NCBI RefSeq assembly: GCF_016921195.1
Contig: NZ_JAFGYF010000005.1
Location: forward strand, 248,001-312,000
DNA: 64,000 nucleotides
Direction of reading: 5' to 3'
Source of the DNA: Cellulosimicrobium cellulans
GTDB lineage: Bacteria > Actinomycetota > Actinomycetes > Actinomycetales > Cellulomonadaceae
Shown here: positions 49,273-56,915 of the stretch, piece after piece
Numbering within the stretch: the stretch's first letter is position 1
Layout of the letters: each line of letters opens with the position of its first letter
Position numbers and translations under genes: made by a program
The notes under the pieces: generated by a model
What the model was told of the DNA's origin: nothing
What the model saw: the letters and a program-made list of their open reading frames with translations, nothing else
The model's database searches: none

Positions 49273-49312
49273 GCGCCGAGTGCAGGGAACGCGGCGGGCG
49301 GCGAGCAGGGGG

Positions 49313-49978
49313 TCAGCGGCTCGCCCAGAGGATGCCGCGCTCGACGATCGTGCGGACGGGCGGGACCTCGAGGTCGGCGAGCTGGTGACCTGCCGCGCAC
49401 ACGAAGATGCGGCCCGCGCCCCAACGGCGCGTCCAGACGGCGGGGGAGACGACGGGCTCGTGCCAGGGATCGCCGTCGCGCGGGACGATCGTCGTCGTCG
49501 CGAGGACCTCGTTGTACGAGTCGGCGAGCACCCAGTACTGCTCGGAGTGCAGCGCGATGGAGCTGATGCCCGCGACGATGGGGTGGTCCGCGTGCTCGGG
49601 GGCGATCTCGATCGTGTGGTCGATGAGGTCGTGCGCGTGGGCCGCGAACTGCCCGCCCACCATCTGCAGGTAGTCGGTCGCGAGCCGGAACGAGTCCACG
49701 ATCCCGCCGTGCCAGCCGGCGAACCCGGTGCCGTTCGCGACGGCGTTGCGGAGCCCGCGCATCTCGTCCGGGAGGATCTCGCCCATCGTCCAGCACTGCA
49801 CGACGAGGTCCATGCTCGCCATGAAGTCCTCGTCGGCGTACGACTCGAGCGATCCCTCGAGCGTCACGTCGTAGCCGGACGCCTCGAGAAAGGGGACGAA
49901 CAGCTCCGCCGCCTCCTCGGGTGCGTGCCCAGGCCAACCACCCCGGACCACGAGCGCTCGACGGTCCCGCTCGGTCAT
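49313..49978 (-). CDS. ThuA-like protein (trehalose utilisation, glutamine-amidotransferase fold)
   Basis: 221 residues. RRALVVRGGWPGHAPEEAAELFVPFLEASGYDV, GTGFAGWHGGIVDSFR, DHTIEIAPEHADHPIVAGI, HSEQYWVLADSY and WGAGRIFVCAAGHQLADL are ThuA domain motifs. Recent work on this fold connects it with conversion of 3-keto-disaccharides (family knowledge); the substrate here is unknown. ATG 49978 is preceded by GAGGAGGAG. Co-directional with the ROK regulator (70 bp), and in the same cluster as a second, secreted ThuA protein. Confidence 0.88.
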   Translation of the reverse strand: MTERDRRALVVRGGWPGHAPEEAAELFVPFLEASGYDVTLEGSLESYADEDFMASMDLVVQCWTMGEILPDEMRGLRNAVANGTGFAGWHGGIVDSFRLATDYLQMVGGQFAAHAHDLIDHTIEIAPEHADHPIVAGISSIALHSEQYWVLADSYNEVLATTTIVPRDGDPWHEPVVSPAVWTRRWGAGRIFVCAAGHQLADLEVPPVRTIVERGILWASR

Positions 49979-50048
49979 GACTCCTCCTCGTGCCTCGTCA
50001 CACTCGTCACGCCCGCGTGTCGCGGGCAGCGGCCCCCGGCGACCGCGC

Positions 50049-51230
50049 TCAGGCGATGAGCGCGTCGATCGCTGCGGGCGAGAGTACGTGATCCACGGCC
50101 ATGGCGCTCGCACCGAGCACGCCGGCCTGGCCGCGGGCCTGCGAGGTGACGATGCGCAGGTGCTGCGTCGCGAGGGGGAGCGACCGCTGGTACACGATCT
50201 CGCGGATACCCGCGATGAGGTGCTCGCCCGCCTCGGCCACGATGCCGCCGATGACGATGAGCGAGGGGTTGAGCAGGCTCACGCACGCCGCGAGCACCGA
50301 GCCGATGTCGCGTCCGGCCTGGCGCACGGCCTGGCTCGCGGCGAGGTCGCCGCCGCGCACGAGCGCGACGACGTCGGCGCTGTTCGTCGCGTCGAGGCCC
50401 GCGGCGGCGAGCGCGGCGGCGACGGCCTGCCCGCTCGCGACCGCCTCGAGGCACCCGACGTTCCCGCAGCGGCAGGGGACGTCGGCCGCGCTCGGGACGG
50501 CGACGTGTCCGATGTCGCCGGCGGCGCCCTGCGCGCCGCGGCGCAGCTCGCCGTCGGCGATGATGCCGGAGCCGATGCCCGTGGCCACCTTGACGAACAG
50601 CATGTCGGTGACGGCCGGCCAGGCGGTCCGGTGCTCGCCGAGCGCCATGATGTTCACGTCGTTGTCGACCAGGACGGACGCGTTGAACCGCTTCTGCAGG
50701 ATGCCGGGGACGTCGACGTCGTCCCACGCGGGCATGATCGGCGGGTTGATGGGGCGGCCGGTCGAGTGCTCGACCGGCCCGGGCAGGCCGACGCCGACGC
50801 TCACGAGGTCGTCGATGCTGCGCCCGGTCGTCGCGACGAGCTTCTCGCCCGTGTCCGCGACCCACGACAGCACGACCTCCGGGCCGTCCGCGATCGCGAG
50901 CGCAGCGTCGGTCTCCGCGAGCACGTTGGACGCGAGGTCGGTCACGGCGAGGCGTGCGTGCGTGGCGCCGAGGTCGACGGCGAGCACGATGCGTGCCTCA
51001 GGGCTGAAGGCGAAGGTCACGGGCGGTCGACCGCCCGTCGAGCTCGCCTCTCCCGCGGGGGCGATGAGGCCCGCCGACATGAGGAGGTCGATCCGGGCGG
51101 CGATGGTGGATCGCGCCTGCCCCGTGATCGCTGCGAGGTCCGCGCGCGTGCGCGGCTGACCGTCCCGGAGCAGCTGGAACATGTCGCCGGCGCCGGTCGG
51201 GCGCGGCGCGAACTTCAGCAGTTCCTCCAT
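50049..51230 (-). CDS. ROK-family transcriptional repressor
   Basis: 393 residues. Winged HTH at about 15-75 (GDMFQLLRDGQPRTRADLAAITGQARSTIAARIDLLMSAG) and ROK sugar-kinase-like domain: AVDLGATHARLAV, VGVGLPGPVEH, GIGSGIIADGELRRGAQGAAGDIGH and the zinc motif CRCGNVGCLEA (about 249-260). Likely senses the sugar imported by the divergent ABC transporter. ATG 51230 or GTG 51236; neither has a clear ribosome-binding site. Confidence 0.93.
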   Translation of the reverse strand: MEELLKFAPRPTGAGDMFQLLRDGQPRTRADLAAITGQARSTIAARIDLLMSAGLIAPAGEASSTGGRPPVTFAFSPEARIVLAVDLGATHARLAVTDLASNVLAETDAALAIADGPEVVLSWVADTGEKLVATTGRSIDDLVSVGVGLPGPVEHSTGRPINPPIMPAWDDVDVPGILQKRFNASVLVDNDVNIMALGEHRTAWPAVTDMLFVKVATGIGSGIIADGELRRGAQGAAGDIGHVAVPSAADVPCRCGNVGCLEAVASGQAVAAALAAAGLDATNSADVVALVRGGDLAASQAVRQAGRDIGSVLAACVSLLNPSLIVIGGIVAEAGEHLIAGIREIVYQRSLPLATQHLRIVTSQARGQAGVLGASAMAVDHVLSPAAIDALIA

Positions 51231-51297
51231 GGGCACAGTGAATCACGGAGCCTCTCGTCGGTCGTCCGTACATGCCGGACGAGTCATCGGCTTTTGC

Positions 51298-51326
51298 TTG
51301 ACGATCGCCAAAAGGTACCCTACTGT
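51298..51326 (+). promoter_or_regulatory. Promoter P1 with CAAAAGGT element
   Basis: -35 TTGACG (51298-51303), 17-nt spacer, -10 TACTGT (51321-51326). The spacer carries TCGCCAAAAGGT; with TTTTGC just upstream it forms TTTTG-N12-CAAAA. Confidence 0.6.
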
Positions 51327-51553
51327 CCCCTCCCAAGGCGACATGGACGTCGTCGGAAGGTGTGGAGGTCCGAGGAAGGGCCTCTCGTCCGGGCGGACAC
51401 CGCCCCTCATCGTCTCGTGCAGACCCGACCGCAGGCCGACTTCCGCCCGTCGTGGCTCGTCACCGCCCCGTCACGACACGACTCCGATCCGTGCTGCGCC
51501 GCGGGCCCGGCAGCCGTGGGGAGCGTTCCCACCGGTCGTTCGAGGGCTGCTCA

Positions 51554-51589
51554 CTTTTGCTGGTAACGAAGTTGTAACGGCGGCAAAAG
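51554..51589. promoter_or_regulatory. CTTTTGC / GCAAAAG inverted repeat
   Basis: Seven-bp perfect arms at 51554-51560 and 51583-51589, 22 nt apart, just upstream of P2. The arm sequence recurs in P1, so it could be a ROK operator half-site (inference). Confidence 0.45.
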
Positions 51590-51604
51590 ACCGAGACCTT
51601 ATGA

Positions 51605-51633
51605 TTGACCGTCGTCAAAAGGTCCGCTAGGTT
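51605..51633 (+). promoter_or_regulatory. Promoter P2 with CAAAAGGT element, leaderless start of the ABC operon
   Basis: -35 TTGACC (51605-51610), 17-nt spacer with TCGTCAAAAGGT, -10 TAGGTT (51628-51633). The ATG at 51640 lies 6 nt past the -10, so the transcript would begin at or next to the start codon. Confidence 0.72.
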
Positions 51634-51639
51634 CACCGC

Positions 51640-53160
51640 ATGGTCACCGCAGACCCTCCCCAGCCGCTCCTGCAGATGCAGGGCATCGTCAAGGTCTTCC
51701 CCGGGGCTCGAGCGCTCGACGGCGTCGATCTCGAGATCCTCCCGGGCGAGGTCCACTGCCTCCTCGGGCAGAACGGCGCCGGCAAGTCCACCCTCATCAA
51801 GGTGCTCGCCGGTGCCCACCAGCCCACCGAGGGCCAGATCCTCCTCGACGGCGAGCCCATCACGATCTCCGACCCCGTCGCCGCGCTGCGGCACGGCGTC
51901 GCGACGATGTACCAGGAGCTCGACGTCGTCGACGGCCTGACCGTCGCGGAGAACGTCTACCTCGGGCACGAGCTCGCGACGCTCGGGTTCTCCCAGCGCC
52001 GCGAGGCGGTGCGCAAGACGCGCGAGCTGCTCAAGCGGCTCGGGCACTCGGAGATCTCGCCGACCAAGGAGGTCGAGCACCTCTCGGCCGCGGGCAAGCA
52101 GATCGTCTCCATGGCGCGGGCGCTGTCGCACGACGCGCGCGTCATCATCATGGACGAGCCGTCGGCGGTCCTCGACTCCGAGGAGGTGGGCAACCTCTTC
52201 CGTGTGGTCAAGGAGCTGACGAAGGCGGGAGTCGCCGTCGTCTACATCTCCCACCGGCTCGAGGAGATCCGCGAGATCGGCGACCGCATCACCGTCCTCA
52301 AGGACGGCCGGACCGTCGCGCAGAACCTCCCCGTCTCCGAGACGCCGACGGCCAAGCTCATCACCCTCATGACCGGGCGATCGGTCGAGTACGTGTTCCC
52401 GGAGACCGACGGCCCTGCCGAGGACGCCCCGGTCGTGCTCGACGTCGAGGGCCTCGCCCTGCGCGGGGTGTTCGAGGACGTGTCGCTCCAGGTGCGGGCC
52501 GGGGAGATCGTCGGTCTCGCCGGCCTGGTCGGCGCCGGCCGCTCCGAGATCATCGAGACGATCTACGGCGCACGTCGTGCGACCGCGGGCACGGTGACCG
52601 TCGACTCCAAGCGCCTGCGGGTCGGCTCGGTCGCCGCCGCGGTGGACGCGGGGATCGGGCTCGCACCCGAGGAGCGCAAGAGCCAGGGCCTGCTCCTCGA
52701 CGAGCCCGTCTACCGTAACGTCACCCTCTCGACGTTCGCACGCTTCGCGCGCGGTGGCCTCCTCGACGAGGGGGCCGAGCGCAAGGCGGCCAAGGAGCAG
52801 GCCGACTCGCTCGAGCTGCGTCCCGCCGGCGTCGACCGCGCGATCCGCACGCTCTCGGGCGGCAACCAGCAGAAGGCGATGCTCGCCCGCTGGCTCGTCC
52901 ACGGCTGCCGCGTCCTGCTCCTCGACGAGCCGACGCGCGGCGTCGACGTCGGCGCGCGCGCCGAGATCTACGCCCTCATCCGCAGGCTCGCCGACGAGGG
53001 CGCCGCCGTCGTCGTCGTGTCCAGCGAGATCCCCGAAGTCCTCGGCCTCGCCGACCGCGTCCTCGTCGTCTCCGAGGGTCGCGTCGTCCACGAGGGGCCC
53101 TCGAGCTCCATCGACGAGCACCAGGTGCTCGACATGGTCATGGAAGGAAGTGTCGCGTGA
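51640..53160 (+). CDS. Sugar ABC transporter ATP-binding protein (two nucleotide-binding domains)
   Basis: 506 residues, RbsA/MglA/XylG class. First domain: Walker A LGQNGAGKSTLIKVL (about 42-56), signature LSAAGKQIVSMARAL, Walker B VIIMDEPSAVLD. Second domain: degenerate Walker A GLVGAGRSEIIETIYG, APEERKSQGLLLD, LSGGNQQKAMLARWL, LLLDEPTRGVDVGA. Powers import of a monosaccharide or polyol across the membrane. Overlaps the permease start (GTGA). Confidence 0.94.
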   Translation: MVTADPPQPLLQMQGIVKVFPGARALDGVDLEILPGEVHCLLGQNGAGKSTLIKVLAGAHQPTEGQILLDGEPITISDPVAALRHGVATMYQELDVVDGLTVAENVYLGHELATLGFSQRREAVRKTRELLKRLGHSEISPTKEVEHLSAAGKQIVSMARALSHDARVIIMDEPSAVLDSEEVGNLFRVVKELTKAGVAVVYISHRLEEIREIGDRITVLKDGRTVAQNLPVSETPTAKLITLMTGRSVEYVFPETDGPAEDAPVVLDVEGLALRGVFEDVSLQVRAGEIVGLAGLVGAGRSEIIETIYGARRATAGTVTVDSKRLRVGSVAAAVDAGIGLAPEERKSQGLLLDEPVYRNVTLSTFARFARGGLLDEGAERKAAKEQADSLELRPAGVDRAIRTLSGGNQQKAMLARWLVHGCRVLLLDEPTRGVDVGARAEIYALIRRLADEGAAVVVVSSEIPEVLGLADRVLVVSEGRVVHEGPSSSIDEHQVLDMVMEGSVA

Positions 53161-54197
53161 GCGAGCAGCAGGTGTCGGCCTCGATGCCGACGAAGAAGCC
53201 GGACGCCGACGAGTCGGCCCGGGTCGAGAAGGCGGCGGGCGAACGCCGACGGACCGGGTTCCTGTCCGGGGCGGCGGGTCGGAACATCGGCCTCGTCGTC
53301 GCGCTCCTGCTCCTGTGCGTCGTGGGCTTCGCGACGGGTGGCGAGCGGTTCCTGAGCGTCAGCAACCTCATGACCATCCTCAGCCTCGGGTCGGTCACGG
53401 GCGTCGTGGCCATCGGGATGACGTTCGTCATCACGACGGGGGGCATCGACCTCTCGGTCGGCTCCGTGCTCGGCCTCGCCTCCGTCTGGGCGACCACGCT
53501 CGCTACCCAGTCGTACGGGTGGGTCGTCATGGTCATCTGCGCCCTCGCGGTCGGTATCGGTGCCGGGCTCCTCAACGGCGTGATCATCGCCTACGGAAGG
53601 GTCGTGGCGTTCATCGCGACGCTCGCGATGCTCGTCGCGGCACGCGGCCTCGCCGAGCTCATCGCGCAGAAGCGCACGCAGATCGTCCAGGTCGACGCGT
53701 TCAACGACGTCTTCCGGGGCAACCTCCTCGGCGTCCCGAAGATCGTGTGGATCTTCGCGCTCGTCGCCGTGCTCGGCTGGTTCCTCTTCAACCGCACGAC
53801 GTTCGGCCGCCGGACGGTCGCCGTCGGCGGCAACGCCGAGGCCGCCCGCCTCGCGGGCATCAAGGTCAAGCGCCACCTCGTCTACGTCTACGCGCTGTCC
53901 GGGCTCACCGCCGGCATCGCCGGCGTCATGATCCTCGCCCGCACGAGCGCCGGCTCCTCGACCAACGGCCTGCTCCTCGAGCTCGACACCATCGCCGCGG
54001 TCGTCGTCGGCGGCACCCTCCTCGCGGGTGGTCGCGGCACGATCGTCGGCACGGTCCTGGGCGTGCTGATCTTCACGACGCTCACGAACGTCTTCATCAT
54101 CAACAACATCGACAGCTCGGTCCAGCAGATCGCCAAGGGCGCGATCATCGTCGGCGCGGTCCTGCTCCAGCAGCGCCTCTCCCGACGAACGACCTAG
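53157..54197 (+). CDS. Sugar ABC transporter permease (RbsC type)
   Basis: 346 residues. About 35 hydrophilic N-terminal residues, then eight to ten membrane helices starting NIGLVVALLLLCVVGFATGG. Family motifs: FVITTGGIDLSVGSVLGLASV, ALAVGIGAGLLNGVIIAYGRVVAFIATLAML, TTFGRRTVAVGGNAEAARLAGI, VVVGGTLLAGGRGTIVGTVLGV. Single-gene permease, so the channel is a homodimer. GTG start overlaps the ATPase stop. Confidence 0.94.
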   Translation: MSEQQVSASMPTKKPDADESARVEKAAGERRRTGFLSGAAGRNIGLVVALLLLCVVGFATGGERFLSVSNLMTILSLGSVTGVVAIGMTFVITTGGIDLSVGSVLGLASVWATTLATQSYGWVVMVICALAVGIGAGLLNGVIIAYGRVVAFIATLAMLVAARGLAELIAQKRTQIVQVDAFNDVFRGNLLGVPKIVWIFALVAVLGWFLFNRTTFGRRTVAVGGNAEAARLAGIKVKRHLVYVYALSGLTAGIAGVMILARTSAGSSTNGLLLELDTIAAVVVGGTLLAGGRGTIVGTVLGVLIFTTLTNVFIINNIDSSVQQIAKGAIIVGAVLLQQRLSRRTT

Positions 54198-54285
54198 CCG
54201 GTCGGACCACCCGGTCGTCCCTCGCACCACCCACCCCCACAGTTCCGCAGAGTTCCTCCAGCAGGACAGCATCGAAGGAGATCCC

Positions 54286-55353
54286 ATGTCCGCACGTACC
54301 ACCCTCCGCCGTCGCATCACGCTCGCGACGGTCTCGGCTGCCTCGATCGCCCTGGTCGCCGCGGCCTGCACGTCGAACACCCCGACCACCGAGGAGACCG
54401 GCGACGGGGGCGGGGGCGGGAGCGCGAACGAGGCCGTCTCCGACAACGACGCCCCCGGCGACCCGATCGTCATCGGCTTCTCGGCCCCCGCCGCCGACCA
54501 CGGCTGGATGGGCGCCATCACGACCGCCGCCGAGGCCGAGGCCGCGGAGTACGAGGACGTCGAGCTCCGCGTGGCCGACGGCACGAACGACGTCAACGTC
54601 CAGATCAGCCAGATCGAGGGCTTCATCAACGACGGCGTCGACGCGATCGTGCTCCTGCCGTTCGACGGCGCGGCGCTCACCGAGGTCGCGACCAAGGCGA
54701 TGGAGGCCGGGATCCCCGTCATCAACGTCGACCGCGAGTTCTCCAGCCCGTTCGCCGCGCGCACCACGGTGCTCGGCGACAACTACGGCATGGGCGTGAG
54801 CGCCGGCCAGTACATCTGCGAGCAGCTCGGGGACAACCCCGACGCCGTCGTCGCGGAGATCGCGGGCATCGACTCGCTGCCCCTCACGCAGGACCGCAGC
54901 CAGGGCTTCGCGGACGCGCTGTCCGACTGCGGCCTCGACGTCGACAACCGCGTCGCCGCCGACTTCACCGTCCAGGGCGGCGAGGCCGCGACCGCCAACC
55001 TGCTCCAGGCCGCGCCGCAGATCGACGCCATCTGGAACCACGACGACGACCAGGGCGTCGGCGTGCTCTCCGCGATCGAGAACGCGGGCCGCGACGAGTT
55101 CTTCATGGTCGGCGGCGCCGGCTCGAAGCAGGTCATGGAGCACATCCAGGCCGGCGACTCGGTCCTCCAGGCGACCGTCGTCTACCCGTCGACCCAGGCC
55201 GCGGACGGCATCAAGCTCGCCCGTCTCGTCGCGCACGAGAAGAACATGAGCGACCTCGCTTCGTCCGGCGTCCCGCGCACCGTCCAGCTCTACGCGCCGG
55301 TCGTGACCAAGGACAACGTCGACCAGTACCTGCCCACGGCGTTCCAGTCCTGA
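54286..55353 (+). CDS. Sugar ABC transporter substrate-binding lipoprotein
   Basis: 355 residues. Signal with lipobox VAAAC (about 27), Gly/Asn linker, then a type I periplasmic-binding fold (RbsB/ALS class): IVIGFSAPAADHGWMGAITTAAEAEAAEY, QIEGFINDGVDAIVLLPFDGAALTEVATKAMEAGIPVINVDR, QGFADALSD. Determines transporter specificity, which cannot be told by eye. ATG 54286 follows GAAGGAGA. 88 bp after the permease. Confidence 0.93.
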   Translation: MSARTTLRRRITLATVSAASIALVAAACTSNTPTTEETGDGGGGGSANEAVSDNDAPGDPIVIGFSAPAADHGWMGAITTAAEAEAAEYEDVELRVADGTNDVNVQISQIEGFINDGVDAIVLLPFDGAALTEVATKAMEAGIPVINVDREFSSPFAARTTVLGDNYGMGVSAGQYICEQLGDNPDAVVAEIAGIDSLPLTQDRSQGFADALSDCGLDVDNRVAADFTVQGGEAATANLLQAAPQIDAIWNHDDDQGVGVLSAIENAGRDEFFMVGGAGSKQVMEHIQAGDSVLQATVVYPSTQAADGIKLARLVAHEKNMSDLASSGVPRTVQLYAPVVTKDNVDQYLPTAFQS

Positions 55354-55463
55354 CGGACCGGTCCCGCACCTCGCAGGAAGAACGCGGACCACGCCCACGG
55401 TCCGCCCGGGTGACCCCCGGCCGGACCGTGGGCGTGCGCCGTGAGAAGCACGGAAGGAACGTC

Positions 55464-56636
55464 ATGGCAGGAAACGACGGCGCTCAGCTCGGCGTCGGCA
55501 TGGTCGGGTACTCGTTCATGGGGGCAGCGCACTCGCAGGCATGGCGGACCGCCCCCCGGTTCTTCGACCTCCCCCTCGTCCCGCGCATGCGGGTCCTCGG
55601 CGGCCGCAACCCGGAGGCGCTGGCCGCCGCCGCGGAGCGGCTCGGCTGGGAGTCCACCGAGACGAGCTGGCAGGCGCTCGTCGGCCGCGACGACGTCGAC
55701 CTCGTCGACGTGTGCACGCCCGGCGACACGCATGCCGAGATCGCGATCGCGGCGCTCGAGGCGGGCAAGCACGTGCTGTGCGAGAAGCCGCTCGCCAACA
55801 CGGTCGCCGAGGCCGAGAAGATGGTCGCGGCGGCCGAGGCCGCGGCACAGCGCGGGCAGGTCGCGATGGTGGGCTTCACCTACCGCCGCGTGCCGGCGAT
55901 CCAGCTCGCGCGGCAGCTCGTCGCCGACGGGCGCATCGGGACCGTGCGGCACGTGCGCGCGCAGTACCTGCAGGACTGGATCGCGGACGAGAACGCACCG
56001 CTGTCGTGGCGTCTGGACAAGAGCAAGGCCGGGAGCGGGGCGCTCGGCGACATCGGCGCCCACGTCATCGACCTCGCGCAGTTCATCACCGGGGAGAAGA
56101 TCACGAGCGTCTCGGGACTCCTCGAGACCTTCGTCAAGGAGCGCCCGGTCGCGACGGAGTTCGCCGGGTTGTCCGGCCAGGGCGGCACCGAGCGCGGCCC
56201 CGTCACGGTGGACGACGCGGCGGTCTTCCTCGCCCGGCTGTCCGGCGGGGGCATCGGGACGTTCGAGGCGACACGCTTCGCCTACGGCCGCAAGAACGCG
56301 ATCCGCCTCGAGATCAACGGCTCGAAGGGGTCGGTCGCGTTCGACTTCGAGGACATGAACGTCCTGCACTTCTTCGACGCCGCGGACGAGGCGGCCGTCG
56401 CCGGCTTCCGACGCATCGTCGTGACGGAGCCGGAGCACGCGTACGTCGCGCACTGGTGGCCCGCGGGCCACGGGCTCGGGTACGAGCACGCGTTCACGCA
56501 CCAGGCGGTCGACCTCGTCGAGGGGATCGCCGCCGGGACGCACCCGGCGCCGACCTTCGCGGACGGCCTCGTGGTGCAGCGCGTGCTCGACGCGGTCGAG
56601 CGGAGCGCGGCGTCGGGCGGCTGGGTCCAGCCGTAG
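55464..56636 (+). CDS. Gfo/Idh/MocA-family oxidoreductase
   Basis: 390 residues. NAD(P)-binding start LGVGMVGYSFMGAAHSQAW, CTPGDTHAEIAIAALEAGKHVLCEKPLANTVAEAE (about 85-118, with EKP Lys), C-terminal domain YLQDWIADENAPLSWRLDKSKAGSGALGDIGAHVIDLAQF (Asp and His of the active site). Oxidises a sugar hydroxyl; in 3-keto-glycoside pathways this gives the 3-keto sugar (known for family members). ATG 55464 is preceded by GGAAGGA. 110 bp after the binding-protein gene, same operon. Confidence 0.93.
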   Translation: MAGNDGAQLGVGMVGYSFMGAAHSQAWRTAPRFFDLPLVPRMRVLGGRNPEALAAAAERLGWESTETSWQALVGRDDVDLVDVCTPGDTHAEIAIAALEAGKHVLCEKPLANTVAEAEKMVAAAEAAAQRGQVAMVGFTYRRVPAIQLARQLVADGRIGTVRHVRAQYLQDWIADENAPLSWRLDKSKAGSGALGDIGAHVIDLAQFITGEKITSVSGLLETFVKERPVATEFAGLSGQGGTERGPVTVDDAAVFLARLSGGGIGTFEATRFAYGRKNAIRLEINGSKGSVAFDFEDMNVLHFFDAADEAAVAGFRRIVVTEPEHAYVAHWWPAGHGLGYEHAFTHQAVDLVEGIAAGTHPAPTFADGLVVQRVLDAVERSAASGGWVQP

Positions 56637-56642
56637 TATCGA

Positions 56643-56680
56643 GTCCGGGTCGGCCCGCGGGGCGGAGGGTCGACCCGGAC
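56643..56680 (+). terminator. Terminator hairpin after the oxidoreductase gene
   Basis: GTCCGGGTCG (56643-56652) pairs with CGACCCGGAC (56671-56680), 10 bp perfect, 7 bp past the stop. Marks the end of the ABC/oxidoreductase operon. Confidence 0.7.
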
Positions 56681-56770
56681 GCCGGCCCGACGGTGTCGGC
56701 CGTTGCAGCGCAGCACGGCCGGCCGGAACCGGCGCGGAGGAAAGGAGGCTGGACGCGCAGCGATGGCGCG

Positions 56771-56815
56771 CATTTAGTACGACGGGCAATCAAAATTGTC
56801 GGTCGAAAATTCCGG
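56771..56815. promoter_or_regulatory. AT-rich island with CAATcaaaATTG palindrome before the giant ThuA gene
   Basis: A 45-bp block with ATTTAGTAC, CAATCAAAATTG (56787-56798) and TCGAAAATTCC stands out from its GC-rich surroundings, about 110 bp before the start. TCAAAA recurs in P1 and P2. Probable promoter or operator for the next gene (inference). Confidence 0.4.
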
Positions 56816-56915
56816 GACGGCGGCCGGCCGATGGCGGCACCCGGCGGAGCGCAGCACTGATTCCCCATCTCGACGAGGAGACCTTGTGAGAAACGTGCTA
56901 GGAGGATCGCTCGCC

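Larger units (their letters stand above)
51231..51639 (+). promoter_or_regulatory. ROK / ABC-transporter divergent control region
   Basis: This 409-bp gap has no convincing gene. It is locally AT-richer than the window and contains two promoter-like units 307 bp apart and a TTTTGC inverted repeat, each annotated separately. A 95-codon open frame from the ATG at 51342 exists but is Arg/Pro-rich and unlike a protein family; the first promoter would give a long leader or small RNA. Confidence 0.55.

Noticed and set aside
51342-51630. Small gene between P1 and the ABC operon
   Set aside because: The 95-codon frame is Arg/Pro-rich, lacks a ribosome-binding site at good spacing and covers promoter P2.
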